From NCBI RefSeq assembly GCF_001705235.1, contig NZ_MCGV01000001.1:4158181-4222180 (forward strand): 64,000 nucleotides of DNA, written 5' to 3'. Positions 8,637 to 18,300 of this stretch are shown piece after piece. The notes below the pieces were generated by a model. That model was not told the DNA's origin. It searched no databases and saw only the letters and a list, made by a program, of their open reading frames with translations. Within the stretch, counting starts at the first letter, position 1, and each line of letters begins with the position of its first letter. The DNA comes from Clostridium pasteurianum. GTDB taxonomy: Bacteria; Bacillota; Clostridia; Clostridiales; Clostridiaceae. A program made the translations under genes and the position numbers.

Positions 8637-8852
8637 ATGAAGAAATTTATAGGAAAAATACAGAATATTCTTAAAAATATAAGTAATTTTATTAAGAATA
8701 ATGACATGGAAATACCATTTTTAGGTGGAATTTTATGTGCTATTTATGCTAGTTTCTTGATAAATAAGGTCGTAGGGTTCTATACTTTAGGGATATTTTT
8801 ATTAATTACAAGCTATTTATTAGCCAAATACCCAAAGGGAGGTGATAAATAA
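8637..8852 (+). CDS. Small membrane protein between terminase and portal
   Basis: GAGGTG at 8626-8631 places the start at ATG 8637, giving 71 residues. A basic amphipathic N terminus is followed by two hydrophobic helices (about 29-44 and 46-63). A GGAGGTG site for the portal gene is encoded in its last codons. Small membrane proteins at this position occur in several Clostridium phages, but I know of no assigned function. Confidence 0.55.
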   Translation: MKKFIGKIQNILKNISNFIKNNDMEIPFLGGILCAIYASFLINKVVGFYTLGIFLLITSYLLAKYPKGGDK

Positions 8853-8854
8853 CA

Positions 8855-10120
8855 ATGGGATTTATTAGAAATAGGCTAAAAAGGAACAATAACAAAGGTA
8901 AATTTTTGAATTATGGTATAAATTCCAATGATTTCTTAAATGCTTTACTAAATAATGAACATATTAAAGATGGAAACTTAGGTGAAAGTACATTTTTAGT
9001 ATGTTTAAAATTTTTAAGTGAATGCATGGGAAAATTACCTATACAGGCGACATTAAAGGATGATGTAGCAGGAAAAGACACCATAAATAACTTTAGATTG
9101 GATTATATTCTAAATGTAGAGCCAAACCCATATATGACAGCAACTAATTTTTGGGAAACTGTAGAATTTAACCGTAATATGTATGGTAATGCTTATGTAT
9201 ATAATCAAATGCAGAATGGAAACACAGCTAGTTTATGGATTTTGCCAAGTGATGAAGTTCAAATATTGTGTGATAATGTTGGAATATTTGGTGTTAAAAA
9301 TGCTGTTTGGTATAGATGGACGGATAGCCGAACCGCCAAACAATGGTTATTTAGTACGGATGAAATACTTCATTATAAAAGTAGCATTAGTTGGGATGGT
9401 TACACAGGAGTTTGTCTACCAGACCTAATACAATATCATATTGATAGTAAAAAATATAGTCAAGAGTATTTGAGTGAACTATATAGAAACAAGATGATGG
9501 GAAACAAAGTTATTGTACAGTATGACAGTGAAACTTATGATGATAAAAAGGCTACACAGATAGCAAACCAAATGCAAAAATTCAGTAACAACACTGATAA
9601 TGCTGGTAAATGGATTCCTATTCCTATGGGTTTTAGTACGAAATCAATTGATATGAAACTTACAGATGCACAATTCCAGGAATTAAGCAAAATGAGTTCG
9701 CTTGAACTTGCCGCAGTATTTGGAATAAAACCAAACATATTAAATAACTATGACCATTCGAGCTATAGTAATTCAGAAACACAACAATTGGATTTTTATA
9801 TTAATAGCTTAATGCCTATACTTAAAGCCTACAACCAAGAGGATACAAGAAAACTATTGACAAGTACTGAAAAGAATAATGGGACAAGGTTAGAAAGAGA
9901 TACAGATGAATTATTTAAAATGTCCCCAGACGTTCTAATGACTTATGTTACTAAGGGTGTTCAAAGTTTTCTTATAACACCGAATGAAGGGAGAGAAAAG
10001 CTTGGATATAAACACCAAGATGGAGGTGATGAATTATTTGGCAACGGTGCAATGATTAAAATAGACCAAGTTGGTACACAATGGATTAAACAAAATTCAA
10101 ATACTAATCAAAATCAATAA
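8855..10120 (+). CDS. Portal protein, HK97 family
   Basis: This 421-residue protein forms the dodecameric ring through which DNA enters the capsid. It fits the Phage_portal family (PF04860). An N-terminal segment FLVCLKFLSECMGKLPIQ is followed by the conserved NPYMTATNFWETVEFNRNMY (about 91-110), with NAYVY next. SLELAAVFGIKPNILN (about 283-298) comes later, followed by a helix with HSSYSNSETQQLDFY, the typical portal crown region. GGAGGTGATAAATAACAATG gives the start. It lies between terL and the protease, the standard order. Confidence 0.93.
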   Translation: MGFIRNRLKRNNNKGKFLNYGINSNDFLNALLNNEHIKDGNLGESTFLVCLKFLSECMGKLPIQATLKDDVAGKDTINNFRLDYILNVEPNPYMTATNFWETVEFNRNMYGNAYVYNQMQNGNTASLWILPSDEVQILCDNVGIFGVKNAVWYRWTDSRTAKQWLFSTDEILHYKSSISWDGYTGVCLPDLIQYHIDSKKYSQEYLSELYRNKMMGNKVIVQYDSETYDDKKATQIANQMQKFSNNTDNAGKWIPIPMGFSTKSIDMKLTDAQFQELSKMSSLELAAVFGIKPNILNNYDHSSYSNSETQQLDFYINSLMPILKAYNQEDTRKLLTSTEKNNGTRLERDTDELFKMSPDVLMTYVTKGVQSFLITPNEGREKLGYKHQDGGDELFGNGAMIKIDQVGTQWIKQNSNTNQNQ

Positions 10121-10139
10121 TGAAGGGAAGTGATATTCT

Positions 10140-10943
10140 TTGAAAAATAAATTTTGGAATTTTACAAATAGTAATGAAAATCCACAGGAAGTAGATTTAT
10201 ATGTTTATGGAGATATAGTTTCTGGAGGTGATAAATGGGATAGTACAGATGTTACATTACCAGATTTTCAACAATCTTTAGATAACTTAGGTGATGCAAA
10301 AAAAATAAATATGCATATTTCAAGTATGGGTGGTAGTGTATTTACAACTCAAACTATGATTACTATGTTACAAAGTGTTAAAAATAAAGGTATTACTATA
10401 AATGCTTATTTAGATGGAACATGTGCAAGTTGTGCAAGTTGGCTTCCAATGGTTGCAGATAATATTTATGCTTATGATATTAGTGTTTTAATGATACATA
10501 AACCTATGACTTTTGCAATGGGAAACGCTAATGATATGCAGAAACAAATTGATGTTTTAAATAAAATGGAAGACAGTATTATGATACCAACTTACATGAA
10601 CCAAATAAAAGACCCTAAAAAAACAACAGTTGATGATTTTAAAAATTTATTAGCAAATGAAACATGGTTAAATGCACAAGAAATGAGTGATTTATTTAAT
10701 ATTACAATATTAGATGATGATAAAGAAATGGTTGCTTATGCAGGAGAACATAACTTCTTAAATAAGTACAAGCATACACCAAAATATGTACTAGATATGT
10801 TTAATAAATCTAAAAAGCAAATAGAGGATAAGGATATTAAAGATGAAAAAAAGGATGCAGCCGAGAAAGAAAACAAGGAATTAGAAGCAAAAATTAATAA
10901 TCAAATATCGGAAACAGAGATATTTTTAGCACTAAATAAATAG
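10140..10943 (+). CDS. Prohead protease, ClpP (S14) type
   Basis: This 267-residue head maturation protease starts at TTG 10140 after GAAGGGAAGTGAT. ClpP-fold marks are INMHISSMGGSVF (about 56-68), the nucleophile region DGTCASCASWLPMVAD with Ser97 as the likely catalytic Ser, and His120 in LMIHKP. The third catalytic residue is less obvious. The tail (about 222-260) is a charged helix, as in phage proteases that carry a scaffold-like segment. It cleaves the capsid N-terminal delta domain and itself after assembly. A terminator-like hairpin overlaps its last codons. Confidence 0.9.
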   Translation: MKNKFWNFTNSNENPQEVDLYVYGDIVSGGDKWDSTDVTLPDFQQSLDNLGDAKKINMHISSMGGSVFTTQTMITMLQSVKNKGITINAYLDGTCASCASWLPMVADNIYAYDISVLMIHKPMTFAMGNANDMQKQIDVLNKMEDSIMIPTYMNQIKDPKKTTVDDFKNLLANETWLNAQEMSDLFNITILDDDKEMVAYAGEHNFLNKYKHTPKYVLDMFNKSKKQIEDKDIKDEKKDAAEKENKELEAKINNQISETEIFLALNK

Positions 10944-10953
10944 TGCTTTTTTT
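10928..10953 (+). terminator. Hairpin with U-run after the protease gene
   Basis: AGCACTA (10928-10934) pairs with TAGTGCT (10941-10947), followed by six T. It overlaps the end of the protease gene, so it may act as a partial terminator or mRNA-stabilising hairpin before the capsid gene. Confidence 0.6.
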
Positions 10954-10993
10954 ATACAAAAAATTAATTAAAATGAAGGGAAGTAATATTATT

Positions 10994-12244
10994 ATGAAAA
11001 AAAGTGAAGAAATATTAAATGTAATAAACACAAAAAAGATAGAGGTTGAAGGTTTAAAAAATGAAGATGGAAGATTTGTAGGAGAAAACTTAAAGAAAGC
11101 ACAGGACAAAATTAAAGAAATCAATGATTTAAAAGATGAATATGAGGTTCAGAAAAACTTGGAAGATATGAGTCTTGAGGATGTAAAGGACAATGTATCT
11201 AAGAATGAGATTAAAGATGTAAAAGTTAACGGTAAGGGAAATAAAAAGGTAAATCCTAATATTAAAAATGTTGCGTTTGTAAAAGCTCTATTAAAAAGAG
11301 ATATGTCAAATGAAGAAAAGACAGAAATAAAGAATATGTTGGTTGAGGGAGACAAAACAAAAGGTGGATTACTTGTACCACAAGATTTAAGAACTGCAAT
11401 AATAGAATTACAGAGAAATCAGTTTGATATTAGACCTTACATAACTGTAGAACCAGTTAATACATTATCGGGTTCAAGGAATGTAGAAGATGAACAACCA
11501 CAAGCTGCTGGATTCGCAAGTGTAGACGAGGGAGCAGAAATTCAAGCATTACATGAACCAGATTTCAAAGAATTAGATTATGTTGTAAGAAAATATGCTG
11601 GTACAATTCCTTTAACTGATGAACTTTTAAACGATACTCCAGAGAACGTTTTGGCTTATATTCAAAGATGGATGGCAAAGAACGAGTTAAATACTTATAA
11701 TTATCAAATATTTAATGGTTCTGGAACTAAAGCCGCACAGGGAATAATGAGTGTAACATCTTTACAAGAAACTGCTGATTTTACAGGAACAGCAACAGCT
11801 TCAATAAAAGCTTTAAAGACTGTATTAAACAAAGATTTTGAAGATTTACCACTTGATGGTGTTAAGATATACACTAATGGTAGTGGATATGAATTCATTG
11901 ATGAATTAGAAGACAAACAAGGACACCCATATTTACAGCCAGATCCAACAATGGCAAGCGGTTTTAGATTTTTAGGACATGAACTTGTTAAAGTACCTTC
12001 TAAATTCTTAGCAGATGTAACAGCAGTAGAAAGTGGTTCAAGCGTAACAAGAACTCCATTTGTAATAGGCGATTTAATTGCTGCATACACAATGTTTGAC
12101 AGACAGCAGTTATCAGTTGCAAGTACTAACATTGGTGGGGATGCTTTTGATACTGATACAACTAAAGTAAGAGGTATATTCAGATTTGATGGTAAGCTTA
12201 AAGATACTGGAGCTATAAAAGTTTTAATGGCTAAATTAGCATAA
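10994..12244 (+). CDS. Major capsid protein, HK97 fold
   Basis: From ATG 10994, with GAAGGGA upstream, the protein has 416 residues. The earlier in-frame GTG at 10943 has no ribosome binding site. Residues 1-105 are a charged coiled-coil delta domain that the protease should remove. The mature part begins around the segment GGLLVPQDLRTAIIELQRNQF (about 126 onward). It continues with the E-loop/P-domain pattern EPDFKELDYVVRKYAGTIPLTDELL and the A-domain pattern RFLGHELVKVPS, as in Phage_capsid (PF05065). It is the shell subunit and should be the most abundant product of the operon. Flanking hairpins at 10928 and 12256 may set its mRNA level. Confidence 0.95.
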   Translation: MKKSEEILNVINTKKIEVEGLKNEDGRFVGENLKKAQDKIKEINDLKDEYEVQKNLEDMSLEDVKDNVSKNEIKDVKVNGKGNKKVNPNIKNVAFVKALLKRDMSNEEKTEIKNMLVEGDKTKGGLLVPQDLRTAIIELQRNQFDIRPYITVEPVNTLSGSRNVEDEQPQAAGFASVDEGAEIQALHEPDFKELDYVVRKYAGTIPLTDELLNDTPENVLAYIQRWMAKNELNTYNYQIFNGSGTKAAQGIMSVTSLQETADFTGTATASIKALKTVLNKDFEDLPLDGVKIYTNGSGYEFIDELEDKQGHPYLQPDPTMASGFRFLGHELVKVPSKFLADVTAVESGSSVTRTPFVIGDLIAAYTMFDRQQLSVASTNIGGDAFDTDTTKVRGIFRFDGKLKDTGAIKVLMAKLA

Positions 12245-12255
12245 TAATTTTACTA

Positions 12256-12295
12256 GGGCATAGAGAAGATATGTTCTTTTTTTATGCCCTTTTTT
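12256..12295 (+). terminator. Terminator-like hairpin after the capsid gene
   Basis: GGGCATA (12256-12262) pairs with TATGCCC (12283-12289), followed by six T. It probably reduces read-through into the connector genes. Confidence 0.65.
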
Positions 12296-12306
12296 AAAGA
12301 GGGTGA

Positions 12307-12630
12307 ATGAAGGTGATACTTACATTAGAAGAAACAAAGGATTTTCTAAGAGTTGATGGAACTGATGATGATAGTTTTTTAACATTATGTATTCAAGGTG
12401 CAGAAGATTATCTAATATCCAATACAGGACTAACTAATTTAGATAGTACAAATGCAAGAGCAAAAATATATTGTTTTTGTTTAGTATCAGACTGGTACAA
12501 TAATAAGTCTTATACATTAGATACTGTAAATATGAGTAATAAAACTAGATTAACATTAAATTCTATAGCATTTCAACTTGTACTAGAAGATAAAGTTAAA
12601 CAAGCAGAAAGTGGTGGTACAAGTGTTTAA
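12307..12630 (+). CDS. Head-tail connector, gp6-like
   Basis: This 107-residue helical protein opens with LTLEETKDFLRVDGTDDDSFL. That is the signature of the gp6-like head-tail connector family (PF05135, HK97 gp6/SPP1 gp15), which also shows the later YLISNTGL and RAKIYCFCLVSDWYNN segments. It forms the ring under the portal. GAGGGTG precedes ATG 12307, though GTG 12313 is also possible. Its end overlaps the next gene by about 20 bases. Confidence 0.85.
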   Translation: MKVILTLEETKDFLRVDGTDDDSFLTLCIQGAEDYLISNTGLTNLDSTNARAKIYCFCLVSDWYNNKSYTLDTVNMSNKTRLTLNSIAFQLVLEDKVKQAESGGTSV

Positions 12631-12985
12631 TATTAACATAGGGAAACTCAATAAAAAAATCACTATACAGAAACTTGATAAGACAAAAATTGTTAATGAT
12701 GATGAAGGAAATCCTACCACAGATGGATGGTATGATTATACAACTAAATTTGCTAGTATAAACAATTTATATGGTAGTGAATTTTGGAGTGCCAAAGCAG
12801 TAAATGAACAAGATACAATTAATTTTATAATTAGATATTCCAAAGATTTAGAAGACATGGAGCAGGCTAATGGAGCAAAAATGTATAGAATTTTATGGAA
12901 AAATAAAACTTATGATATTACTTTTGTTGATAACGTAGAATATCTCAATACTTTTTATAAGATTAAAGCCAAGGCGGTAAATTAA
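12611..12985 (+). CDS. Head-tail adaptor/closure protein, SPP1 gp16-like
   Basis: The protein has 121-124 residues depending on whether GTG 12611 or GTG 12620 is used. It is beta-rich and opens with NIGKLNKKITIQKLDKT. The motif W-Y-DYTTKFASINNLYGSEFWSAKAVNEQDTI follows the head-tail adaptor family PF05521, which shows W..yt..aki....g.e...a......t. It closes the connector and stops DNA leaking from filled heads. It overlaps the gp6-like gene and is one base from the next start, typical of tight late operons. Confidence 0.85.
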   Translation: MVVQVFNINIGKLNKKITIQKLDKTKIVNDDEGNPTTDGWYDYTTKFASINNLYGSEFWSAKAVNEQDTINFIIRYSKDLEDMEQANGAKMYRILWKNKTYDITFVDNVEYLNTFYKIKAKAVN

Positions 12986-12986
12986 T

Positions 12987-13346
12987 ATGGCAGGAATAAC
13001 AGTTGATGGACTAGATAATTTAATTGATAATTTGGACAAAATGACTTTGACCGAAGCTGACAAGAAAAAAGTTATGAAAAATGCTATAGAGCCAGCTTAT
13101 GAAGAAGTAATGCAAAATGCACCAAAGCGAAAAGGTGGAATACAAAAAGGAATAAAAAGTACAGTTAAAGTTGAAGATTTTGCAGTCATTGGTCAAATAA
13201 CACTTGGTACATGGTATACACAATTCACCGAGTATGGGACAAGTCAACAAAAAGCACATGTGGGATGGTTTGAAAGAAGTATTAATAAAACTATGGATGA
13301 TGTAATTTCTAAATTAGCTAATGGACTTCTAGAGAAAGCAAGGTGA
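12987..13346 (+). CDS. HK97 gp10-like tail completion protein
   Basis: This 119-residue protein matches the HK97-gp10-like family (PF04883): VDGLDNLIDNLDKM at the start, then APKRKGGIQKGIKS (about 46-60), and the typical end FTEYGTSQQKAHVGWFERSINK (about 81-100). It joins tail to head. It starts one base after the previous stop. Confidence 0.9.
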   Translation: MAGITVDGLDNLIDNLDKMTLTEADKKKVMKNAIEPAYEEVMQNAPKRKGGIQKGIKSTVKVEDFAVIGQITLGTWYTQFTEYGTSQQKAHVGWFERSINKTMDDVISKLANGLLEKAR

Positions 13347-13350
13347 TGTT

Positions 13351-13698
13351 TTGAATATAAAATCTTATGTAAGAAATTTACTATTAGATAATACAATTAA
13401 AAATTTGTTGACAGACAAAACAGTTTATTTCCTTCATGCAGACAATCCAACACCGCCATATCTTGAATACGAATTCTATGATGAAAACGGTGCTTTATTT
13501 GAAGAAGGACAAGAAATAACAACTAATTACTTTTTACAAGTTGATATTTTTACAAAAGACACAAGTAGCACAGATATAGAAGAAGCGGTAAAGAAAAAAT
13601 TAAAAGATAATGATTTTATAAGACAAAGCAAAGTTGATCTATATGAAGATACTACGAAATTAAATCATACTGCAATTAGATTCTTAGGGACTTTATAA
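13351..13698 (+). CDS. Tail terminator/minor tail component (gp17-like)
   Basis: This 115-residue protein starts at TTG 13351 after AGGTGATG. Its order after the gp10-like gene and before the tail tube protein gives the call. Sequence features agree: a helical N terminus (YVRNLLLDNTIKNLL), a conserved PPYLEYEFYDENG turn, then YFLQVDIFTKD, which is the strand-strand pattern of tail terminators of the DUF3168/gp17 type. It caps the tail tube at its defined length. The family assignment is moderately sure; the role is inferred from position. Confidence 0.7.
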   Translation: MNIKSYVRNLLLDNTIKNLLTDKTVYFLHADNPTPPYLEYEFYDENGALFEEGQEITTNYFLQVDIFTKDTSSTDIEEAVKKKLKDNDFIRQSKVDLYEDTTKLNHTAIRFLGTL

Positions 13699-13729
13699 AA
13701 ATAAAAAAATGAAGGGAAGTAGATATATT

Positions 13730-14611
13730 ATGGCAACAGTAAATATAGACAAATTAGCATTAGCAATAATAGATAAAGATGAATTAGGTGTTGGAAATCT
13801 AGTATTTGAAACACCAGAATACATACCAGGAGTTCAAAGTTTTCAAGCCAAGGTAAAGACTAACACAGGTGAGCACTATGAGGAAGGAAATTTGACAGAT
13901 CAAGATACAACTTTACAGAACGTTGAAATAAGTTTTGATTTAGGTCATGTTTCTAATCCTCAAATGGCTAAATATTTCGGAAATCATGTAGCTTCAACAG
14001 GAGGGGTTTATGCATTAACAACAGATGTTGCACCATATACCGCAATACTTGTTAAATATACACTTGCAGGTGGTAATGGTCATGGATATAAGATTTATTA
14101 CAAAGGTAAATTAAGTCCAGTCGATGAAACATACAAACAAGCCGAAGGCAAGGTAGATTACCAAGATACAACAATTTCTTGCACATTCCAACCCTTAAAT
14201 AATAATAAAATGTGGAAATATGGAATAGAAACTATAGATGATAAATGTCCAACAGATATAGATACTTTATTCTTTGCAAATGTAATAATTCCTACAGAAG
14301 AAGCAGTATCAGCATTAGCGATTTCTTCAAGTACTCCAGCAAATGGTGGAACAAATGTAGCAGTTAGTGCAAAACCTGCTATTACATTCAATAATGCAAT
14401 AGCTTCAAATGAAATAAATATGTTTAATGATACAGATAATACAGCAGTAAACATAAGTGTTGCTTTTGATGATGCTAAAAAGATATGTACTATAATTCCA
14501 TCTGCTAATTTAACAGCAGGTAAGAGATACGAAATAGTTGTAGCAGGGACTAAGGATATTTATGGACAAGAGTTGGCAACAACGGTTATAAGTTTTACAA
14601 CAGCATCTTAA
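13730..14611 (+). CDS. Major tail tube protein with C-terminal Ig-like domain
   Basis: ATG 13730, after GAAGGGA, gives 293 residues. Residues 1-200 form the tube protein, opening with DKLALAIIDKDELGVGNLVF and containing VKTNTGEHYEEGNLTDQD, as in the TP901-1-like major tail family. Residues about 205-293 form an SbsA/Big_5-type Ig-like domain with the pattern STPANGGTNVAV, FNNAI, CTIIPSANLTAGKRYEIVV, DIYGQELATTVISFT. Such domains decorate the outside of the tail and may bind the cell wall weakly. It should be highly expressed. A hairpin follows the gene. Confidence 0.88.
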   Translation: MATVNIDKLALAIIDKDELGVGNLVFETPEYIPGVQSFQAKVKTNTGEHYEEGNLTDQDTTLQNVEISFDLGHVSNPQMAKYFGNHVASTGGVYALTTDVAPYTAILVKYTLAGGNGHGYKIYYKGKLSPVDETYKQAEGKVDYQDTTISCTFQPLNNNKMWKYGIETIDDKCPTDIDTLFFANVIIPTEEAVSALAISSSTPANGGTNVAVSAKPAITFNNAIASNEINMFNDTDNTAVNISVAFDDAKKICTIIPSANLTAGKRYEIVVAGTKDIYGQELATTVISFTTAS

Positions 14612-14617
14612 TTTATT

Positions 14618-14645
14618 GGAATGGATTAATTTCCATTCCTTTTTT
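14618..14645 (+). terminator. Terminator-like hairpin after the tail tube gene
   Basis: GGAATGGA (14618-14625) pairs with TCCATTCC (14632-14639), followed by six T. It is a likely partial terminator downstream of a highly expressed gene. Confidence 0.65.
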
Positions 14646-14682
14646 AATATAAAAATAATTCAATTAAGGGAGATAGATATTA

Positions 14683-15039
14683 ATGAATGTTGGAAAAGTA
14701 CAGGAATATAAATTAGAAATTGGAGACAAGGAGTATACATTTAGGTTTGATATGAATTGTGTAAAAAAAATAGAAGATAGATATGAAAATAGCACACAAA
14801 TTATAAATGATTTTTTACAGTTTAAGAAGGAATTTACTAATGCAATAAAAATATTAGCATGTGCATGTATAGAAAAAGATTGGACAGAAGAAGAATTTTC
14901 AAATTCTATAAGCATGGATTATCCAACAATGAAGATAATAGATGGAATATGCTATTCCATGATACAAGGAAGTTTATCATTCGATAAGAAAAAAGAAGAT
15001 GATAAGAAAGTTAAAAAGAATACAAGAAAAAACAAGTAA
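14683..15039 (+). CDS. Tail assembly chaperone, short form (gpG-like)
   Basis: This 118-residue acidic helical protein sits between the tail tube and tape measure genes, the fixed place of tail assembly chaperones. It contains FRFDMNCVKKIEDRYENSTQ and a Lys-rich end. At the last codons the sequence A AAA AAC (15027-15033) and a strong hairpin allow a -1 shift into a second frame, giving a longer product (next entry). The short form and the long form together coat the tape measure protein while the tail tube polymerises. The stop TAA at 15037 follows the slippery site by three bases. Confidence 0.85.
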   Translation: MNVGKVQEYKLEIGDKEYTFRFDMNCVKKIEDRYENSTQIINDFLQFKKEFTNAIKILACACIEKDWTEEEFSNSISMDYPTMKIIDGICYSMIQGSLSFDKKKEDDKKVKKNTRKNK

Positions 15040-15290
15040 ACCAGTCAGGTGATTTGATAGACCTAGACTGGTTTTTTTATATTGCAAAAACGCAATTAAA
15101 TTATACAGATGAAGAATTTTGGAAAGCAAGTCCAAAAGAAATTTTAAGTTTATGGAAACAGCATTGTAAATTTATGGGATGGGACAAAAATAATGAAAAT
15201 GAAAATAACACAAATAAAAAAGGTGATAAGATAAACGATTTTAACGATCCTAATACAGTTGTATCAATAGAAAACTGTAAATTTTTATAG
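14683..15290 (+). CDS. Tail assembly chaperone, -1 frameshift fusion (gpGT-like)
   Basis: The second frame is open from 15015 to 15290. It has no usable start: the only candidate, TTG 15054, has AGGTGA one base away and buried in a hairpin. Slipping back one base on A AAA AAC at 15027-15033 joins it to the first frame and gives a protein of about 202 residues. The added part reads QVNQSGDLIDLDWFFYIAK, then NYTDEEFWKASPKEILSLW, which resembles the T domains of Firmicutes tail chaperones. That domain binds tail tube subunits in lambda GT. Its overlap with the first frame and absence of its own start make the fusion much more likely than an independent gene. Confidence 0.85.
15027..15074 (+). 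promoter_or_regulatory. Programmed -1 ribosomal frameshift signal
   Basis: The slippery heptamer A AAA AAC (15027-15033) lies in the right phase: zero-frame codons AAA and AAC both slip to AAA. Four bases later a hairpin starts. AAACCAGTC (15038-15046) pairs with GACTGGTTT (15066-15074), and inside it AGGT (15047-15050) pairs with ACCT (15061-15064) with one bulged A. The stem of about 13 pairs at this spacing is a textbook stimulator. Confidence 0.9.
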
Positions 15291-15305
15291 AAGGGAGATT
15301 GGATT

Positions 15306-18300
15306 ATGGCAGACCAAACAAAAAAGATAAATGTACAATACATACTTAATGATAGTGGATTTAATGACAGCTTAAAAGGAATAAATGCTAATTTAAAATT
15401 AAATAAAAGTGCATTAAATGAAGCTAATTTGGGAGTAAAAGCTTTTGGAGAAAGTGAAACTAACTTAACAAGAGTCCAAAAATCTTTACAGGAAACTATA
15501 ATAACAGCAAAAAGTAAAATTGACTTATATAACCAGTCCATTGAAAAGACCTCTCAAAAATTAGAAGATAATATAAAAAAACGTGACCAACTAAAGGTTG
15601 AACTTGATGAAGAGAAAGCAAAACTTGAAGGTGCTACACAAGCTTATGGAAAGAATTCAGAGGTTACTCAAAACTCAAAAGCAAGAGTACAGGAATTAAC
15701 TGAACAATATAAGAACGCCGACAAAGCAGTACAAACCAATGCAAAAAGTATTGAAAATCTTAATACCAAGATGAATAATGCCAGTGCTGAAAGTTTAAGA
15801 TATGAAGCACAATTAAAGAAAACTAATGAAACTATTGCAAAGAATAATAATAGTTGGTTAAACGCAAGTAAAACATTAGAAAGTGGTTCAAAATCAATAA
15901 AAAATGTTGGTTCTAATATAGAGAATATTGGAAACAGCATGACTACAAAATTTACACTACCAGTCGTTGCAGGGTTAGGAATTGCAGTTAAAAGTGGTGC
16001 TGATTTTGAGCATCAAATGGCAGATATAAGAAAAGAATTAATTGCAAGTGGTGAAAGTACTAGCGAAGTTGATAACCTTATGAAAGAAATGTCAACGGAT
16101 TCATTACAATGGAGTGGAGATTTTGGACAAAGTACTGATGATATAAACGCTGGATTATTAACAATGAAAAAAGATGGATATTCTGGTCGTGAAGCAATTG
16201 ATGATTTGAAAATATCATTAGTTACTGCAAGAGGAGCAAATGAAGGTTTAAGTGATGTTATTAATACTTTAGGTGGTTCACTTGAAGCTTATGGAATGAA
16301 AACTAATAATGCTGCACAGAATACAGCAAATATGTCTCATATAGCAGACAGTTTCGCTTATATTGCTAACCATACTAAGGCAAGTGTTACAAGTCTTGGT
16401 GAAGGGATAAGTGTAGCTGGACAAACTTTGAGTGCAATGAACCAACCTATTGAAATTACAAGTGCCGCATTAGGTGAACTTGCAAGTAATAATATAGATG
16501 CAACAACCGCCGCTAATTCTTTAAAAGCAGGATTTGTAAATCTAACTAAACCAACAGACCTAATGAAAAATGCAATGAAAGAAATGAACCTCCAAGTATT
16601 TGATAGTAAAGGTCAGATGAAAGATTTACCTACTATTATTGATACCATTAATAATCATACTAAAAATTGGACAGAGCAACAAAGGAATGCCGCAGTTGCA
16701 ACTATTTTCGGTAAGGAAAGTCTAGCAAGTTGGAACGCACTCTTAACAAAGGGTGGAGACAATTTAAGACAGTTAAGTGATGGTGCTAAAAACAGTACGG
16801 GTGAAGTAAATAGACTTAGCGATAGTATGAAAAACACACCAGTTAATCAACTAAAAGAACTTGAAGGTTCTATAAAAGCTTTGGGAGTTGCTATTGGAGA
16901 AGATGTTTTGCCTACTTTAACCCCTTTAATTGGTGATGCAACAAACACAGTAAAAGCATTTGGTAATTTAGATGAAGGTACAAAGAAATTAATTTTAGAA
17001 GGTGCAGGAATTGTAGCAATAGGATCACCAATTTTATCATTGACAGGAAAGATAATTGATGGCGGCGGAAAATTACTTGGTGTTATAAGCAAGGTAACTG
17101 GATTTATAGGTAAGAAAACATTAGAGAATTCTTTAAAATCTAATACCTCCGCAGAAAAGACAAATACAGAGGCAACCGCAGGAAATACAGAAGCCAAAAC
17201 TCTTAATACAGAAGCTGAAACAGCTAATTCAGAAGCAACAATTAGAAATACAGAAGCCAAAAATCTTAATAGTGAAGCTGAAAATGGAAAAGGTTTAGGT
17301 AAAAGTACAGCAGAAAGAGAAGCCGATACTTTAGCAACTAAAGAAAATACTTTAGCACAAGATGCCAGTACTATGGCAGGTGGCAAAGGTGCAAAAGTAG
17401 CAGAAGATTTAGGTAAAGCAACCGCAGAGACAGCAGAAAAAACAGCAATAGCAGGTGGAGCAGTTGAAGGGTTAGGAACAGCCGCCGAAGCAAGTGGAGC
17501 AGGTTTAGGAATAGCCGAGGGTGGAGCAACAGTTTTAGGTGCTGGTGTTGCAGGTTTAGCCGCACCAATAGCAATTGCAGTAGCCGCAGTTGGAGCATTA
17601 GGAGTAGCAGGATATAAGTTTTATAAATGGGGAACTGATGATGCTATTCCTACAGTTGATTTATTTAATAATAAATATCAAGAAACGACAAAAGTTATGA
17701 ATGAAAATGGTCAGATGATAGACCAAGTTCAGACTAAAACAGTAAACTTTTCTAAATCAACAAAAGATAGTATAAGTCAATATGCAAAATTAGACGACCA
17801 AGTAACTAAAACCATGATGAACGTGAATGATAACAGCGATAAATTTACCCAACAAACCAAAACTAATGTTATTAAGAATTTTACAGATATGGTTAAACAG
17901 TCAAAATCTTTAGATGATGAAATGAAGTTAAATAAAATTAAAGATTTTACAAACCTTGTTACTGATACATCTAATTTAACTGCTGAAAATAGAAAAGCTA
18001 TAGTAAGTCAATACCAACAAATGCTTAGTCAAGTCGGTGGAATATCAGACCAACAAAAACAGAAATTAGTTAATAATTTAAAATCTACTTTAACCGACAG
18101 CATAGGCATAACTCAACAAAACATACAACAAATAAAAAGTAAATACGACCAAATGACACAAGTTGTAGATAGTTCTATTGATAAGAGAACAAGTGATGAA
18201 GTCCAAAAACTTCAAAGTTTATTTTCTAAAACTACATCTATTACAAAAAATGAACAAGATAAAATGATTAGAGATATTCAAAATGGTGCTAATACTAGAA

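Noticed and set aside
15054-15290. Independent gene starting at TTG 15054
   Set aside because: The only ribosome binding site is one base away and inside a strong hairpin, while a perfect -1 frameshift signal joins this frame to the preceding one.
16847-17386. 179-codon minus-strand frame opposite the tape measure gene
   Set aside because: An antisense shadow of Ala/Lys/Glu-rich coding sequence; no start signals.
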